Below are positions 34,061-41,949 of a DNA stretch of 64,000 nucleotides, piece after piece. The stretch's first letter is position 1; every line of letters starts with the position of its first letter. The stretch is from Chloroflexota bacterium. Lineage in GTDB: Bacteria > Chloroflexota > Anaerolineae > UBA4142. A model generated the notes under the pieces. It was given only the letters and a program-made list of their open reading frames with translations. It was not told where the DNA came from and searched no databases. The stretch is taken from NCBI GenBank assembly GCA_016215025.1, contig JACRMI010000124.1:62001-126000 (forward strand), in the 5' to 3' direction. The translations under genes and the position numbers were made by a program.

Positions 34061-34855
34061 ATGCAACCTATTACCGATTGGACTACCGCAGTCATTACTT
34101 CGATTGCGCTTGCTTTGTCCATGTTTGTAACCGCTATCCCCAAGGTCATTGGCTTTCTCGTGATCTTGTTGATTGGTTGGTTGATTTCATGGGCGATTGG
34201 CGCAGCGATCACGACGATTCTGCGCACGATTCGATTCAACGATCTCGGCAATCGCTCTGGAATTACGACGTTCGTGAACAACATGGGCGTCCGCGCCGAC
34301 CCTGCAAGTTTCGTGGCGCAAATCGTCAAATGGTTTGTCCGCTTGGTCGTGCTCGTCGTCGCTTTTGATGCCCTGGGATTGCCCGCCGTCTCGCAAGTCT
34401 TTGGTCAAATGCTTGCCTGGCTGCCTAACCTGATCGTCGGTCTGGTGGTCCTCGTTATCGGCGGCATACTCGCCTCAGTGGTTTCGGATCTGGTACGCGG
34501 TTCAACCGCTACGGCTGGACTAGGCAATCCAGAATTGCTTTCCACCATCGCCCGCATTGCCATTTGGGCATTTGCCATTGTCGTCGCCGTCAACCAAATT
34601 GGTATTGCCACCACGCTGGTGAATACCTTGTTTATGGCATTCGTCGGCGCTTTGGCATTAGCGTTCGGTTTGGCATTTGGCTTGGGTGGCCGTGAGACTG
34701 CCTCCGTGATGTGGCAAGATTGGTATCGACGTAGTCGTGAAGCCGCACCGCGCGTAGCCCGCGCCGCCGAAAATGCTGAACGCCGAATGGAATCCGAACG
34801 ACCCCTCGTCGGCACCCGCCAAGGTAACCGCGGCGAAAGTAACCGCGAAGGATAA
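34061..34855 (+). CDS. TM-helix repeat membrane protein (MscS-like, PF05552 type)
   Basis: Integral membrane protein of 264 residues with about five TM segments. It contains two copies of the conserved TM helix unit: FLVILLIGWLISWAIGAAI (about 32-52) and LIVGLVVLVIGGILASVVSD (about 125-145), followed by LALAFGLAFGLGGRETA, the Gly-rich pore-like helix seen in small mechanosensitive channels. The cytoplasmic MscS beta-domain is absent; instead a short Arg/Glu-rich tail ends the protein. Likely an osmotic or stress-linked membrane protein. A good AAGGAG site precedes the ATG, and an SRPBCC gene follows after 26 bases. Confidence 0.85.
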   Translation: MQPITDWTTAVITSIALALSMFVTAIPKVIGFLVILLIGWLISWAIGAAITTILRTIRFNDLGNRSGITTFVNNMGVRADPASFVAQIVKWFVRLVVLVVAFDALGLPAVSQVFGQMLAWLPNLIVGLVVLVIGGILASVVSDLVRGSTATAGLGNPELLSTIARIAIWAFAIVVAVNQIGIATTLVNTLFMAFVGALALAFGLAFGLGGRETASVMWQDWYRRSREAAPRVARAAENAERRMESERPLVGTRQGNRGESNREG

Positions 34856-34881
34856 ATTAAACCAAAGGAGGAAAATACTGC

Positions 34882-35349
34882 ATGGCTGAAATCGAAAAAT
34901 CAATTGACATCGATTTGCCCGTCAGCACCGTTTACAATCAATGGACCCAATTCGAAGACTTTCCCAAATTCATGGAAGGCGTCAAAGAGGTCCGCCAGCT
35001 CGACGACAAGACGTTATTCTGGCGAGCACAAATTGCTGGCAAGGAAGAGGAATGGACCGCGGAGATCGAAGAACAGGAACCGGATAATCGGATCAAGTGG
35101 CGCAGTACATCGGGCGCACGCAACGATGGTCTGGTCACCTTTGATAAAATCGGTGACGGCAGAACCAAAGTGTTGCTCACCTTTTACTATGATCCCGAGG
35201 GGCCAATTGAAAATACGGGCGATGCACTCGGCATGGTTTCGCGCCGCGTAGAAGGCGATCTCAAACGCTTTAAGAAATTCGTCGAGGAAAACCAAGTTGA
35301 AACAGGAGCATGGCGCGGCGAAATCCACGGCGGTCAAGTCGAGAGTTGA
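34882..35349 (+). CDS. SRPBCC-fold protein (cyclase/dehydrase-like)
   Basis: Soluble protein of 155 residues with START/SRPBCC features: EKSIDIDLPVSTVYNQW (strand 1 and helix), FEDFPKFMEGVKEV, then KWRS, LTFYYDPEG and a long C-terminal helix VEGDLKRFKKFVEE. The fold makes a hydrophobic pocket for lipids or other small molecules; the substrate is unknown. A strong AAAGGAGG precedes it, 26 bases after the TM-helix membrane protein gene, so the two are likely one operon. Members of this group are common in stress-gene neighbourhoods. Confidence 0.88.
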   Translation: MAEIEKSIDIDLPVSTVYNQWTQFEDFPKFMEGVKEVRQLDDKTLFWRAQIAGKEEEWTAEIEEQEPDNRIKWRSTSGARNDGLVTFDKIGDGRTKVLLTFYYDPEGPIENTGDALGMVSRRVEGDLKRFKKFVEENQVETGAWRGEIHGGQVES

Positions 35350-35512
35350 GACAATAAATCAAGAGGCGAAGCAAACTTGACTTCGCCTCTTTCTTTTTCA
35401 CTCCTGTCATTTTGTGCGATTAGAGAAATGTTCAGGAAATGACCTGCCTCATCCCTCTCCCGTCCTTCGGACAGGTGAGGGGTGAGGTCGTCACATATCT
35501 ATTTTTGTATCT

Positions 35513-35537
35513 ATCCGGTATATCTGGATAGATGGAC
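35513..35537. promoter_or_regulatory. Inverted repeat before the pseudo-receiver gene
   Basis: ATCTATCC and GGATAGAT separated by nine bases (GGTATATCT), 31 bases before the start codon at 35568. It may be an operator. A related but not identical TATCCAGATATATAGACGC stretch occurs near 37087. Confidence 0.35.
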
Positions 35538-35567
35538 GCACTAGCCAGTCTGATTTATACCTAGAGT

Positions 35568-35918
35568 GTGAAAAGAAATTTGCATGCAGCACACGGTTCG
35601 ATCATTCTAGCCAACGAACCGCCCCTGTTGCGCGAACTATTGGCTTATACTTTTGAGCGATTTTGGGGTGACGGCGTAGCCCTGCAGATGCAAACGTCGA
35701 GCGACTTGGCGGAAACGATTGACACTTATCAACCGACTTGGCTAATTTTGACCTTAGACTCAGACAAAACCGATAGGGAAAAAACCGCGTCGTCGTTGAA
35801 TGTGCTTGAATTAGCGCCTGACGGTCAGATGGCACGAGTCAAGCGGACTACCGGCATCGAAGAAGAGCAAGAGAACTTGACGCTCGAAGAATTGTTCCAA
35901 ATTTTGGAATCGGACTAG
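35568..35918 (+). CDS. Short receiver-like protein without phospho-acceptor
   Basis: Protein of 116 residues. The first 75 residues follow the receiver strand/helix order: SIILANEPPLLRELLAYTF (strand 1, helix 1) and TYQPTWLILTLDSDK, where Thr occupies the usual Asp position. The rest does not complete a receiver; it ends in an acidic EEEQENLTLEELFQILE helix. The start is GTG with a weak site. I read it as a truncated pseudo-receiver related to the LuxR-type regulators on either side; a true function is unknown. Confidence 0.6.
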   Translation: MKRNLHAAHGSIILANEPPLLRELLAYTFERFWGDGVALQMQTSSDLAETIDTYQPTWLILTLDSDKTDREKTASSLNVLELAPDGQMARVKRTTGIEEEQENLTLEELFQILESD

Positions 35919-35929
35919 CTGTCGAACAG

Positions 35930-36138
35930 ACCCTAATAGTGCCTAACAAAATGTCATGCTGAGCGGAGCGAAGCATCTCATTTGCTGCATAGCGAGACCC
36001 TTCGCTTCGCTCAGGGTGACAATCGAGTTCATTCTTTTAGAGTCTCTAAAGGTTTTCGTCGATCCACATTATCCTATCGATACGAGCTAATTCAGAGCAA
36101 TTGATTTCTTGGTCACGTAGGAAACCTTTAGGGTCTCT
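35930..36138. repeat. R1 element joined to an R3 element
   Basis: R1 unit with ATGTCATGCTGAGCGGAGCG and the inverted CTTCGCTCAGGGTGACAAT (35949-36022), next to a 98-bp R3 unit with arms GAGTCTCTAAAGGTTT (36041-36056) and GAAACCTTTAGGGTCTC (36121-36137). The right arm touches the stop codon of the LuxR-type gene on the minus strand. Confidence 0.65.
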
Positions 36139-36793
36139 ATGCTTCGTCGAGTTGCAGCGACCAATAAGCAACCGCATCACTTCGCTTGGTGACTTGGAGT
36201 TTATTCAAGATATTGTGGACATGATTCTTGGTCGTGCCCAACTCTATCGTCAACCGTTCGGCGATTTCGTGGTTGCGATAGCCCTGTGCGATCAATTGCA
36301 GTACTTGACGTTCGCGACTGGTCAACGTAGTTTCTTCCGACGGTTGCTCTTTGGCATCGCTCTGGCGACATTTCTCAGCCAGGTTGGCAACACGGCTGAC
36401 CACCATCGCCGTAAGCTGCGGTGACAAAACGACGGATTGCGTCGCAGCGGCACGTATCGTCTCAAGCAACTTGTCCACCGAATCCTCACTCGAAACACAA
36501 CCCGCTGCGCCTAATTCGATATAGTGCAGCAAAATCGGCTGCGCTTGCGGCGCGCCAAAAACAATGACGCGGGGCGCGTTCTTTCGGTCAGTTACCAAGC
36601 GTAACAGCCGATCCATTTCTTCGTTCGGCAATGCTGCGCTTACGAGAATAATATCGCACTGCGATTGACGTTGCCGCGTTTTATCAACGCTCGTTACATA
36701 TCCTTCCACCAGAATATCGGATTGGTTCTCTAGCACTGCGCCCATCAAGTCCGCAATCAAGCGAACAGGGCTACTGATCAACACTCGAATCAT
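36137..36793 (-). CDS. LuxR-type regulator with degenerate receiver (paralogue)
   Basis: Transcription regulator of 218 residues, similar in layout to the gene at 33289-33957. The pseudo-receiver starts MIRVLISSPVR (no acidic pair), has CDIILVSAALP with Ser in place of the phospho-acceptor Asp, and lacks the conserved Lys (GCVSSED). The HTH is intact: LTSRERQVLQLIAQGYRNHE and TKNHVHNILNKLQVTKRS. Shared ILVSA and KNHVHNIL strings show the two genes are paralogues. It is divergent from the DUF5670/DUF3309 genes and might regulate them. Confidence 0.85.
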   Translation of the reverse strand: MIRVLISSPVRLIADLMGAVLENQSDILVEGYVTSVDKTRQRQSQCDIILVSAALPNEEMDRLLRLVTDRKNAPRVIVFGAPQAQPILLHYIELGAAGCVSSEDSVDKLLETIRAAATQSVVLSPQLTAMVVSRVANLAEKCRQSDAKEQPSEETTLTSRERQVLQLIAQGYRNHEIAERLTIELGTTKNHVHNILNKLQVTKRSDAVAYWSLQLDEA

Positions 36794-37216
36794 TTCTATC
36801 TCCTCACAGCTAGTGGCAAATAAGAATAGAACAGTGGTAATGTAACGCTCTCGAGAGATTTATAGTATCCGAGCGTGGCTGATTGAATTGTCCTTGTTTT
36901 TTAATTAACATTGTCGGCATTTAGACTACAAATGGGTCATTTGGCTTGCTATTGTTCGCGGCTCTATCCTGACAAGTAGAGAGTCTATCGAATTTAGTTT
37001 GGTTTTGAAGCATGTTGGGCAAGAGAAAAACAAAAGACGAAGAAAAACGAAAAAAGAGCAGGGACTTGAACAGATATGCCAATCATTATATCTGCGCTTT
37101 GTATCCAGATATATAGACGCGCACTGTCGATTGAACTATAGTGATAACGAGTTCAATCTTGCCAACTTGCCCACGCTGGCAAATGGCAAAAATAAACTCG
37201 TGAAGGAGGAAATAAA
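36794..37216. other. Divergent intergenic region
   Basis: No convincing gene is seen. A 73-codon frame (36999-37220) is Lys/Arg/Asn-rich, has no good ribosome site and overlaps the start of the DUF5670 gene. The gap should carry the promoters of the LuxR-type gene (minus) and of the small membrane protein genes (plus). Confidence 0.5.
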
Positions 37217-37369
37217 ATGATTTGGACGTTAGTCGTTGTACTACTCGTTCTTTGGCTCTTGGGCTTGGTAGCCAACGTTACCTTGGGTGGGTTGTTGCAC
37301 GTCTTGTTGCTGCTGGCTCTCATCGCTCTTGTTGCGCAACTGTTTACTGGTCGCCGCCCAGCAATATAG
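37217..37369 (+). CDS. DUF5670 (lmo0937-like) mini-membrane protein
   Basis: Protein of 50 residues, two hydrophobic segments: MIWTLVVVLLVLWLLGLVAN without its last residue, then a THLGG-like turn (VTLGGLLHVLLLLALIAL) and a final TGRRP. The WLLGL...TLGG...GRRP pattern is that of the lmo0937/DUF5670 family, short membrane proteins of unknown function often beside general-stress genes. A GAAGGAGG site is five bases before the ATG. The DUF3309 gene follows after 31 bases, so they are likely co-transcribed. Confidence 0.85.
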   Translation: MIWTLVVVLLVLWLLGLVANVTLGGLLHVLLLLALIALVAQLFTGRRPAI

Positions 37370-37400
37370 AGAATAAAGAACTCTATAAAAGGAGATAACA

Positions 37401-37556
37401 ATGCTTGGGATGATTCTACTCATCTTGTTAGTACTACTCGTTCTAGGCGCACTACCTTCCTGGCCCTACAGTCGAGGCTGGGGTTACTTTCCGAGTGGAA
37501 CCCTAGGTTTGGTTTTGCTGATCGTCGTCATTCTCGTCTTGCTGGGACGTGTATAA
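37401..37556 (+). CDS. DUF3309 mini-membrane protein
   Basis: Protein of 51 residues with two TM segments joined by the family signature GALPSWPYSRGWGYFPSG, followed by LGLVLLIVVILVLLGRV. Function unknown; DUF3309 members are small stress-associated membrane proteins. An AAAGGAG site precedes the ATG. Confidence 0.88.
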   Translation: MLGMILLILLVLLVLGALPSWPYSRGWGYFPSGTLGLVLLIVVILVLLGRV

Positions 37557-37595
37557 AAAAGCGCAATAGCAATTCACTGAACGTATGCAAAAGCG

Positions 37596-37623
37596 ATGAG
37601 CCGGGAACATGTTCCCGGCTCAT
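37596..37623. promoter_or_regulatory. Perfect 28-bp palindrome
   Basis: The 28 bases from ATGAGCCGGGAACA to its exact complement form a perfect two-fold palindrome with no spacer, 15 bases before the ABC ATPase start codon and 40 bases after the DUF3309 stop. There is no T-run after it. A dimeric regulator binding site or a transcript stem covering the ribosome site (AAAGG at about 37630) are both possible. Confidence 0.6.
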
Positions 37624-37637
37624 TACACAAAGGAAAC

Positions 37638-38585
37638 ATGGATCAATCAAACGACCTCATTATTCAAGCGAAAGAGTTGACCAAACAATTTGGCAACGAC
37701 ATCGCCGTCGAGAATATTACGTTCGCTGTACCGCGCGGCACGATTTTTGGTTTTATCGGTCCAAGCGGCTCTGGCAAGACCACCACGATTCGGCTCTTGA
37801 ATGGCATTTACAAGCCCACGTCTGGCGATGTAGCGATTCTCGGCCGTTCCAAGGGTTTTAATTCAGCAATCCGACGCAAGATCGGTTATATGCCGCAGCA
37901 CTTTGTTCTCTACCCCGACTTGACGGTGTGGGAGAATCTGAATTTTGCCGCATCGATTTACGGCATGGGTTGGTTTCGTGGCAAACGCTTGAACCAACTT
38001 CTCAATTTTGTCGAACTGAGTGACAGCCAGCATAAACTCGCGCGCGAAATTTCGGGAGGTATGCAGCGCCGACTCAGTCTTGCGGCGACGTTGATTCATA
38101 ACCCCGAACTCGTTTTTCTGGACGAGCCAACCGCCAGCATCGATCCCATTCTGCGCCAAAAATTTTGGGACCACTTTCGCGAACTGCAAAACCAGGGACG
38201 CACCATCTTTGTTACGACGCAGTATGTCGGCGAGGCAGCCTACTGCGATCTGGTCGGTGTCATTTCAGAAGGACACCTCATCGCCGTCGATACACCGGAC
38301 GGATTGAGACGTCGCACATTTGGCGGCGAGTTTGTCGACTTGAAAACCAGCGCACCGATTGATTTTGCATCGATACTGCAACTGCATCAAATGCCTTTTG
38401 TCAAAGGCGATGTGACGCAAGCGAGCAATAATTCCTTGCGGCTCATCGTCGACAATGCGAGCACTGCTATACCTGAAATCGTCTCTTGGTGCAAAGACCG
38501 TAAGATTGAAGTCGTATCCATCGAAGAGTACGTCCCCCCCTTTGACGACGTTTTCGTAGAACTGATCAAAAAGGATTCAAATTAA
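37638..38585 (+). CDS. ABC exporter ATP-binding protein
   Basis: ATPase of 315 residues, DrrA/ABC-2 type. Walker A GPSGSGKTTTIR, Q-loop YMPQHFVLYPDL, signature ISGGMQRR and Walker B LVFLDEPTAS are intact. The switch motif reads VTTQYVGEAAYCD, so Gln195 replaces the usual H-loop His; I have the impression that this occurs in a subgroup paired with ABC2_membrane_3 permeases. A C-terminal extension of about 90 residues resembles DUF4162. ATG at 37638 has AAAGG; an upstream ATG lies inside the palindrome. The permease gene overlaps the stop by one base (TAATG). Substrate unknown. Confidence 0.92.
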   Translation: MDQSNDLIIQAKELTKQFGNDIAVENITFAVPRGTIFGFIGPSGSGKTTTIRLLNGIYKPTSGDVAILGRSKGFNSAIRRKIGYMPQHFVLYPDLTVWENLNFAASIYGMGWFRGKRLNQLLNFVELSDSQHKLAREISGGMQRRLSLAATLIHNPELVFLDEPTASIDPILRQKFWDHFRELQNQGRTIFVTTQYVGEAAYCDLVGVISEGHLIAVDTPDGLRRRTFGGEFVDLKTSAPIDFASILQLHQMPFVKGDVTQASNNSLRLIVDNASTAIPEIVSWCKDRKIEVVSIEEYVPPFDDVFVELIKKDSN

Positions 38586-40096
38586 TGGTACCCTTTCGCT
38601 CTCTCATCCGCATGTCGGCGTTTTGGCGCAAAGAGATTCTGACGATTGCTCGCCAGCCGCGTTTGATCTTTGCGCTGGTGCTCGGTCCGTTTTTGATTTT
38701 GCTCTTGTTCGGAATTGGTTTGCGCATTGAGCCGCGCGCGATGCGCACGCTCTTCGTCGCACCAGAAAATAGCCCCACGGCTGCCGAAATTCAAAAGTTC
38801 GCTACGTCGTTAGGTCCCCAGCTTGTCTTTACGGGGATCACCAGCGACCTTGAAGCAGCCAAGCGAAGGTTACAACGCAATGAAGTCGATGTTGTCGTCG
38901 TCGCGCCCAATAATCCATCCCAAACCATCGAAAACAGTCAGCAAGCGGTATTTACGCTCTATCATCGCGAGATCGATCCAACCGAAATCAATTACGTTGA
39001 ATTGTTTGGGCAAGTTTACATCGGCGAAGTGAACCGGCGTGTGCTGGGCACAGAAATTCATCAAGTGCAAACCCATGCGGGAAAATATCAAGAGACGATT
39101 CGCCTGGCGCATGGCGAAGCCACCGCATTGCGTCAAGCGATGCAAAGCGGCAATGCGTCTGGTGCAAAACAAAATCGGCAAAATCTGGACCGGAATATCA
39201 ATTCCCTCGTGACTGACTTGGCGGGCGCGGTTCTCTTCGGCATTCCCACAACAGGAAACAGCAACAATCCCAGTGGTGACACGCTTGAATCGACGATGGC
39301 ACGGATTCAACAAAACAACAGTTCCTTGCAAGCCAGCGACAGCGCAAGCGCAAACGCCAGTGATATCGAAAAAGTTACTCAAATCGAAAATGACTTGGCA
39401 AAGCTGAGCACGCAAATCGATCAGCTTAAAAAAGTCGATCCAACCGTCGCCGTCAGCCCATTTCGAAGCGAGGTCAAGAGTGTATCCGTTGAATTGAACC
39501 CCGCCGACTTTTTTGCGCCGTCGGCATTGGCCCTTGTATTGCAACACCTGGCGCTGACGTTTGCTGCACTGTCGATTGTGCAAGAACAACGCATGGGGAC
39601 GATGGAACTCTTCCGCGTCTCGCCCCTATCGACCGTTGAAACATTGCTGGGCAAGTATTTGAGCTTTCTTTTTTTCATCGCCATCATTGGCGCATTGCTG
39701 TCGCTCTTGATTGTGTTTGGCTTGCAGGTTCCTATGCTTGGCAGTTGGACAAATTACGCAATCGTCGTCGTGCTATTAGTATTCACGGCGCTGGGTCTAG
39801 GATTTGTCATCTCACTTGTTTCGCAAACGGATAGTCAAGCGATCCAGTATGCAATGCTGACTCTGCTCGCAAGCGTTTTCTTTAGCGGCGCATTTTTGAG
39901 TTTGGAAACGCTCATAATGCCCGTCCGACTATTTTCGTGGCTTTTGCCGGCGACGTACGGCATCAACTTGTTGCAGGATGTCATGCTGCGTGGCAATGCA
40001 CCGAATATAGTTTTGATCGCCGTGCTGGCAGGGATAGGATTGCTGCTCTACTTTATTGCATGGCGATTGCTCTATCAAAAGATGGCAACCCGTTAG
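38585..40096 (+). CDS. ABC-2 type transporter permease
   Basis: Membrane subunit of 503 residues. One N-terminal TM (about 25-43), a large extracytoplasmic domain of about 280 residues (helical, Gln/Ser/Asn-rich, with a coiled-coil-like part around 240-280), then five TM segments in the C-terminal third, with QEQRMGTMELFRVSPL before the second. This is the ABC2_membrane_3/YhgE-like layout. It is translationally coupled to the ATPase gene. The large outer domain suggests export of, or contact with, an envelope component; lipid or drug export is equally possible. Confidence 0.9.
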   Translation: MVPFRSLIRMSAFWRKEILTIARQPRLIFALVLGPFLILLLFGIGLRIEPRAMRTLFVAPENSPTAAEIQKFATSLGPQLVFTGITSDLEAAKRRLQRNEVDVVVVAPNNPSQTIENSQQAVFTLYHREIDPTEINYVELFGQVYIGEVNRRVLGTEIHQVQTHAGKYQETIRLAHGEATALRQAMQSGNASGAKQNRQNLDRNINSLVTDLAGAVLFGIPTTGNSNNPSGDTLESTMARIQQNNSSLQASDSASANASDIEKVTQIENDLAKLSTQIDQLKKVDPTVAVSPFRSEVKSVSVELNPADFFAPSALALVLQHLALTFAALSIVQEQRMGTMELFRVSPLSTVETLLGKYLSFLFFIAIIGALLSLLIVFGLQVPMLGSWTNYAIVVVLLVFTALGLGFVISLVSQTDSQAIQYAMLTLLASVFFSGAFLSLETLIMPVRLFSWLLPATYGINLLQDVMLRGNAPNIVLIAVLAGIGLLLYFIAWRLLYQKMATR

Positions 40097-40134
40097 CAAG
40101 ATTTGCTAACGTCGAAAAATTCAAGAGGTTTGAA

Positions 40135-40296
40135 ATGGCAGATCAAGTAGTCAAGAGTATTCTGGTCAAGACCAAAGTCGAGGATGCTTATAAGTTGTGG
40201 GCAGACTTGACTAATTTTCCTCTCGAACAAGACCTCAAGAATTTCAAAGCGTATGCGGAAGGGATGCACGAACGCACTCAAACTCGCGTTCGTTGA
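40135..40296 (+). pseudogene. Internally deleted SRPBCC-like mini-protein
   Basis: Open frame of 53 residues with an AAGAGG site. The first 29 residues (ADQVVKSILVKTKVEDAYKL to NFP) match the strand-1/helix start of SRPBCC cyclase-like proteins, as in the complete gene at 34882-35349. The next residues (LEQDLKNFKAYAEGMHERT) match the closing helix of such proteins. The central 90 or so residues are missing without breaking the frame. It cannot form the normal pocket; it is either a remnant or a minimal helix-strand peptide that is still made. Confidence 0.6.
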
Positions 40297-40336
40297 AAGT
40301 TGGACAAATCTCCGATTTGTCTTGTAGGAGTTTCAT

Positions 40337-40738
40337 ATGACTGAAACGGCTGTTCAATCGGACCGAAACCAATCGCTGAATCAAATTCGCGAAGGGATGC
40401 GCGTGCTGGATCGGGATGGACATGACATTGGCATGGTTGACCGCGTTTATTTGGGAGCGGCTGGGGATCAAGCTTACGAACGCGGCGAAGGACCAGCCAC
40501 TACCTCCGGCGATCCAACGCTGGAAACACCGCCGGTCATTCCCGATATTGCACACCTCTTTGAACCAGACAACTTGCCCGAAGAGTTACGTGAGCGATTG
40601 CTGAATCGCGGATTCGTCCGCATCAACGCTTCGGGAATTCTTGCCGCCGACCGTTACTTGTTGCCCGACCAAATCGACCACATCGAAAAAGATCAAGTGA
40701 GGCTCAACGTTCTACGGAAAGAATTGATCAAGGCATAG
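40337..40738 (+). CDS. DUF2171/PRC-barrel-like protein
   Basis: Soluble protein of 133 residues. It starts with the PRC-barrel-like unit REGMRVLDRDGHDIGMVDRV and ends with RGFVRINASGILAADRYLLP, DQIDHIEKDQVRL, as in DUF2171 proteins of stress-gene clusters in many bacteria. Function unknown, maybe surface or RNA/protein binding. GTAGGAG precedes the ATG. It is the last gene before a strong terminator shared with the convergent lipid-kinase gene. Confidence 0.85.
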   Translation: MTETAVQSDRNQSLNQIREGMRVLDRDGHDIGMVDRVYLGAAGDQAYERGEGPATTSGDPTLETPPVIPDIAHLFEPDNLPEELRERLLNRGFVRINASGILAADRYLLPDQIDHIEKDQVRLNVLRKELIKA

Positions 40739-40761
40739 CGCATAGACCCCAGGGTCTAGAT

Positions 40762-40814
40762 TGCACAATAAAGCCACACAGGAATTTTCGATTCCTGTGT
40801 GGCTTTATTGTGCA
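40762..40814. terminator. Bidirectional terminator between convergent genes
   Basis: Very long perfect stem: TGCACAATAAAGCCACACAG and its complement, extended to 24 pairs, with a five-base TTTCG loop. It lies between the DUF2171 gene (+) and the lipid-kinase gene (-). The T-tract is weak, so stem strength would do most of the work. Confidence 0.8.
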
Positions 40815-40827
40815 TCAGTGACCCAGA

Positions 40828-41835
40828 TTACGACCGAGGATTTAGGACGATAGCTTCCTCGGCGGTCTGGTCCAAAACTGGCGCAACTGAATGCGTTGGC
40901 TGCGCTGGGTTTGCCATCACGGAAAGCGCATGAGACCGAACCGTCACGCTCACTTGTCCTTCTTTCAAAAGCACGCCATCTGCCAACACTGGCATCGCAG
41001 GATTCGTCGTGATGCTAATTCTTTTGGCTTTGTAACGATCGACGCGTTGATCGGTTGCGGCTGTCGTAACTTGAACCGCATGTCCGATCAAATCGAGTTT
41101 GCTCAGGTTTGAATAGACAAACACGTCAAGCTGACGATCATCGAACGAGATATCCGGCGCGATTTGAAAGTTGCCGCCCATATACGGCATGTTCGCAATC
41201 AAGACCATGTGCGCTTGCGTGATAATTTCTTGGCGCGAATCATCCAGCCGCAAATGAATCTCCGCTGGCGTGTGACTCACAAATGTCGAAATGAATTCCG
41301 TGATCTTGCCCAAATCGCCATGCTGAATCTCGTCTGCCGATGGAAACAAAGCCGAGACCAAGCCGACCGAAGCCGCTTCGAGAAAAAAACGTGAAGAATC
41401 GTGATTCTGCACATGTCCCACATCAACTCGGATTCGTTCACCTGCTCGTAAGATGGCAACCGCTTCGGCGACATTGTTGCTGGGAATGCCGAGACCGCGC
41501 GCCAAATTATTGCGGGTGCCAGTCGGAACAATACCCAGTGTTGCGCGCGTGCCAACCAAGCCACAAGCCACACTTTCGATGGTTCCGTCGCCGCCGGAAA
41601 CAATAATAAAGCGATACCCTTCATTCACGGCTTGACGCGCCACCGCGCTCAAGTCGTATTCCGGATGCACGAGAAAAACATCGGGATGAATGTTGGTGAC
41701 CTGCAAGTGGTCTAAGAGCTGCGTGAGCTGGTCTGCCGATTGTTGCGGGTTGCCTGCTGCCGAATTGAAAATCAATTTGGCTTTCAATCGCCGCTTTTTC
41801 TGTGTCAAATTTTTGAGTGATTTCATCACTGCCAT
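40828..41835 (-). CDS. Diacylglycerol-kinase-family lipid kinase (YegS/DagK type)
   Basis: Cytoplasmic, membrane-associated kinase of 335 residues. It has the catalytic-domain signature VSGGDGTIESVACGLVGT and the GIVPTGTRNNLARGLGIP nucleotide-binding loop (GGDGT and GTxN motifs), then the beta-sandwich domain with DGVLLKEGQ near the end. It would phosphorylate diacylglycerol or a related lipid. The ATG at 41835 follows AAAGGA. It is the last gene of a minus-strand run of lipid and phosphoester genes, separated from the previous one by a hairpin repeat (41865-41945). Confidence 0.92.
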   Translation of the reverse strand: MAVMKSLKNLTQKKRRLKAKLIFNSAAGNPQQSADQLTQLLDHLQVTNIHPDVFLVHPEYDLSAVARQAVNEGYRFIIVSGGDGTIESVACGLVGTRATLGIVPTGTRNNLARGLGIPSNNVAEAVAILRAGERIRVDVGHVQNHDSSRFFLEAASVGLVSALFPSADEIQHGDLGKITEFISTFVSHTPAEIHLRLDDSRQEIITQAHMVLIANMPYMGGNFQIAPDISFDDRQLDVFVYSNLSKLDLIGHAVQVTTAATDQRVDRYKAKRISITTNPAMPVLADGVLLKEGQVSVTVRSHALSVMANPAQPTHSVAPVLDQTAEEAIVLNPRS

Positions 41836-41864
41836 ATTTGTTCCTTTGAAAATGTAACGCGAAT

Positions 41865-41945
41865 CTCCTCGGCATCTACAATGCCGAAGCATCTATGATG
41901 CCGCATTTGCGCGGCAAGTGCGGCACCTACGGTGTCGAAGAGACT
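41865..41945. repeat. Clustered hairpin repeat (R2 type)
   Basis: Successive short inverted repeats: CGGCATCTACAATGCCG, GCATCTATGATGC, GCCGCATTTGCGCGGC and GTGCGGCACCTACGGTGTCG, ending in ACTTGCCCTAC. The same type of cluster lies at 8320-8395 (CGGCATCTTCGATGCCG...ACTTGCTCTAC), before the TPR gene. Confidence 0.65.
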
Positions 41946-41949
41946 TGCC

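Noticed and set aside
36100..36425. Plus-strand frame over the LuxR-type gene
   Set aside because: The minus strand holds an intact HTH with strong motifs; this frame has none.
36999..37220. 73-codon Lys/Arg/Asn-rich frame
   Set aside because: No good ribosome site, overlaps the start of the DUF5670 gene and lacks any conserved pattern.
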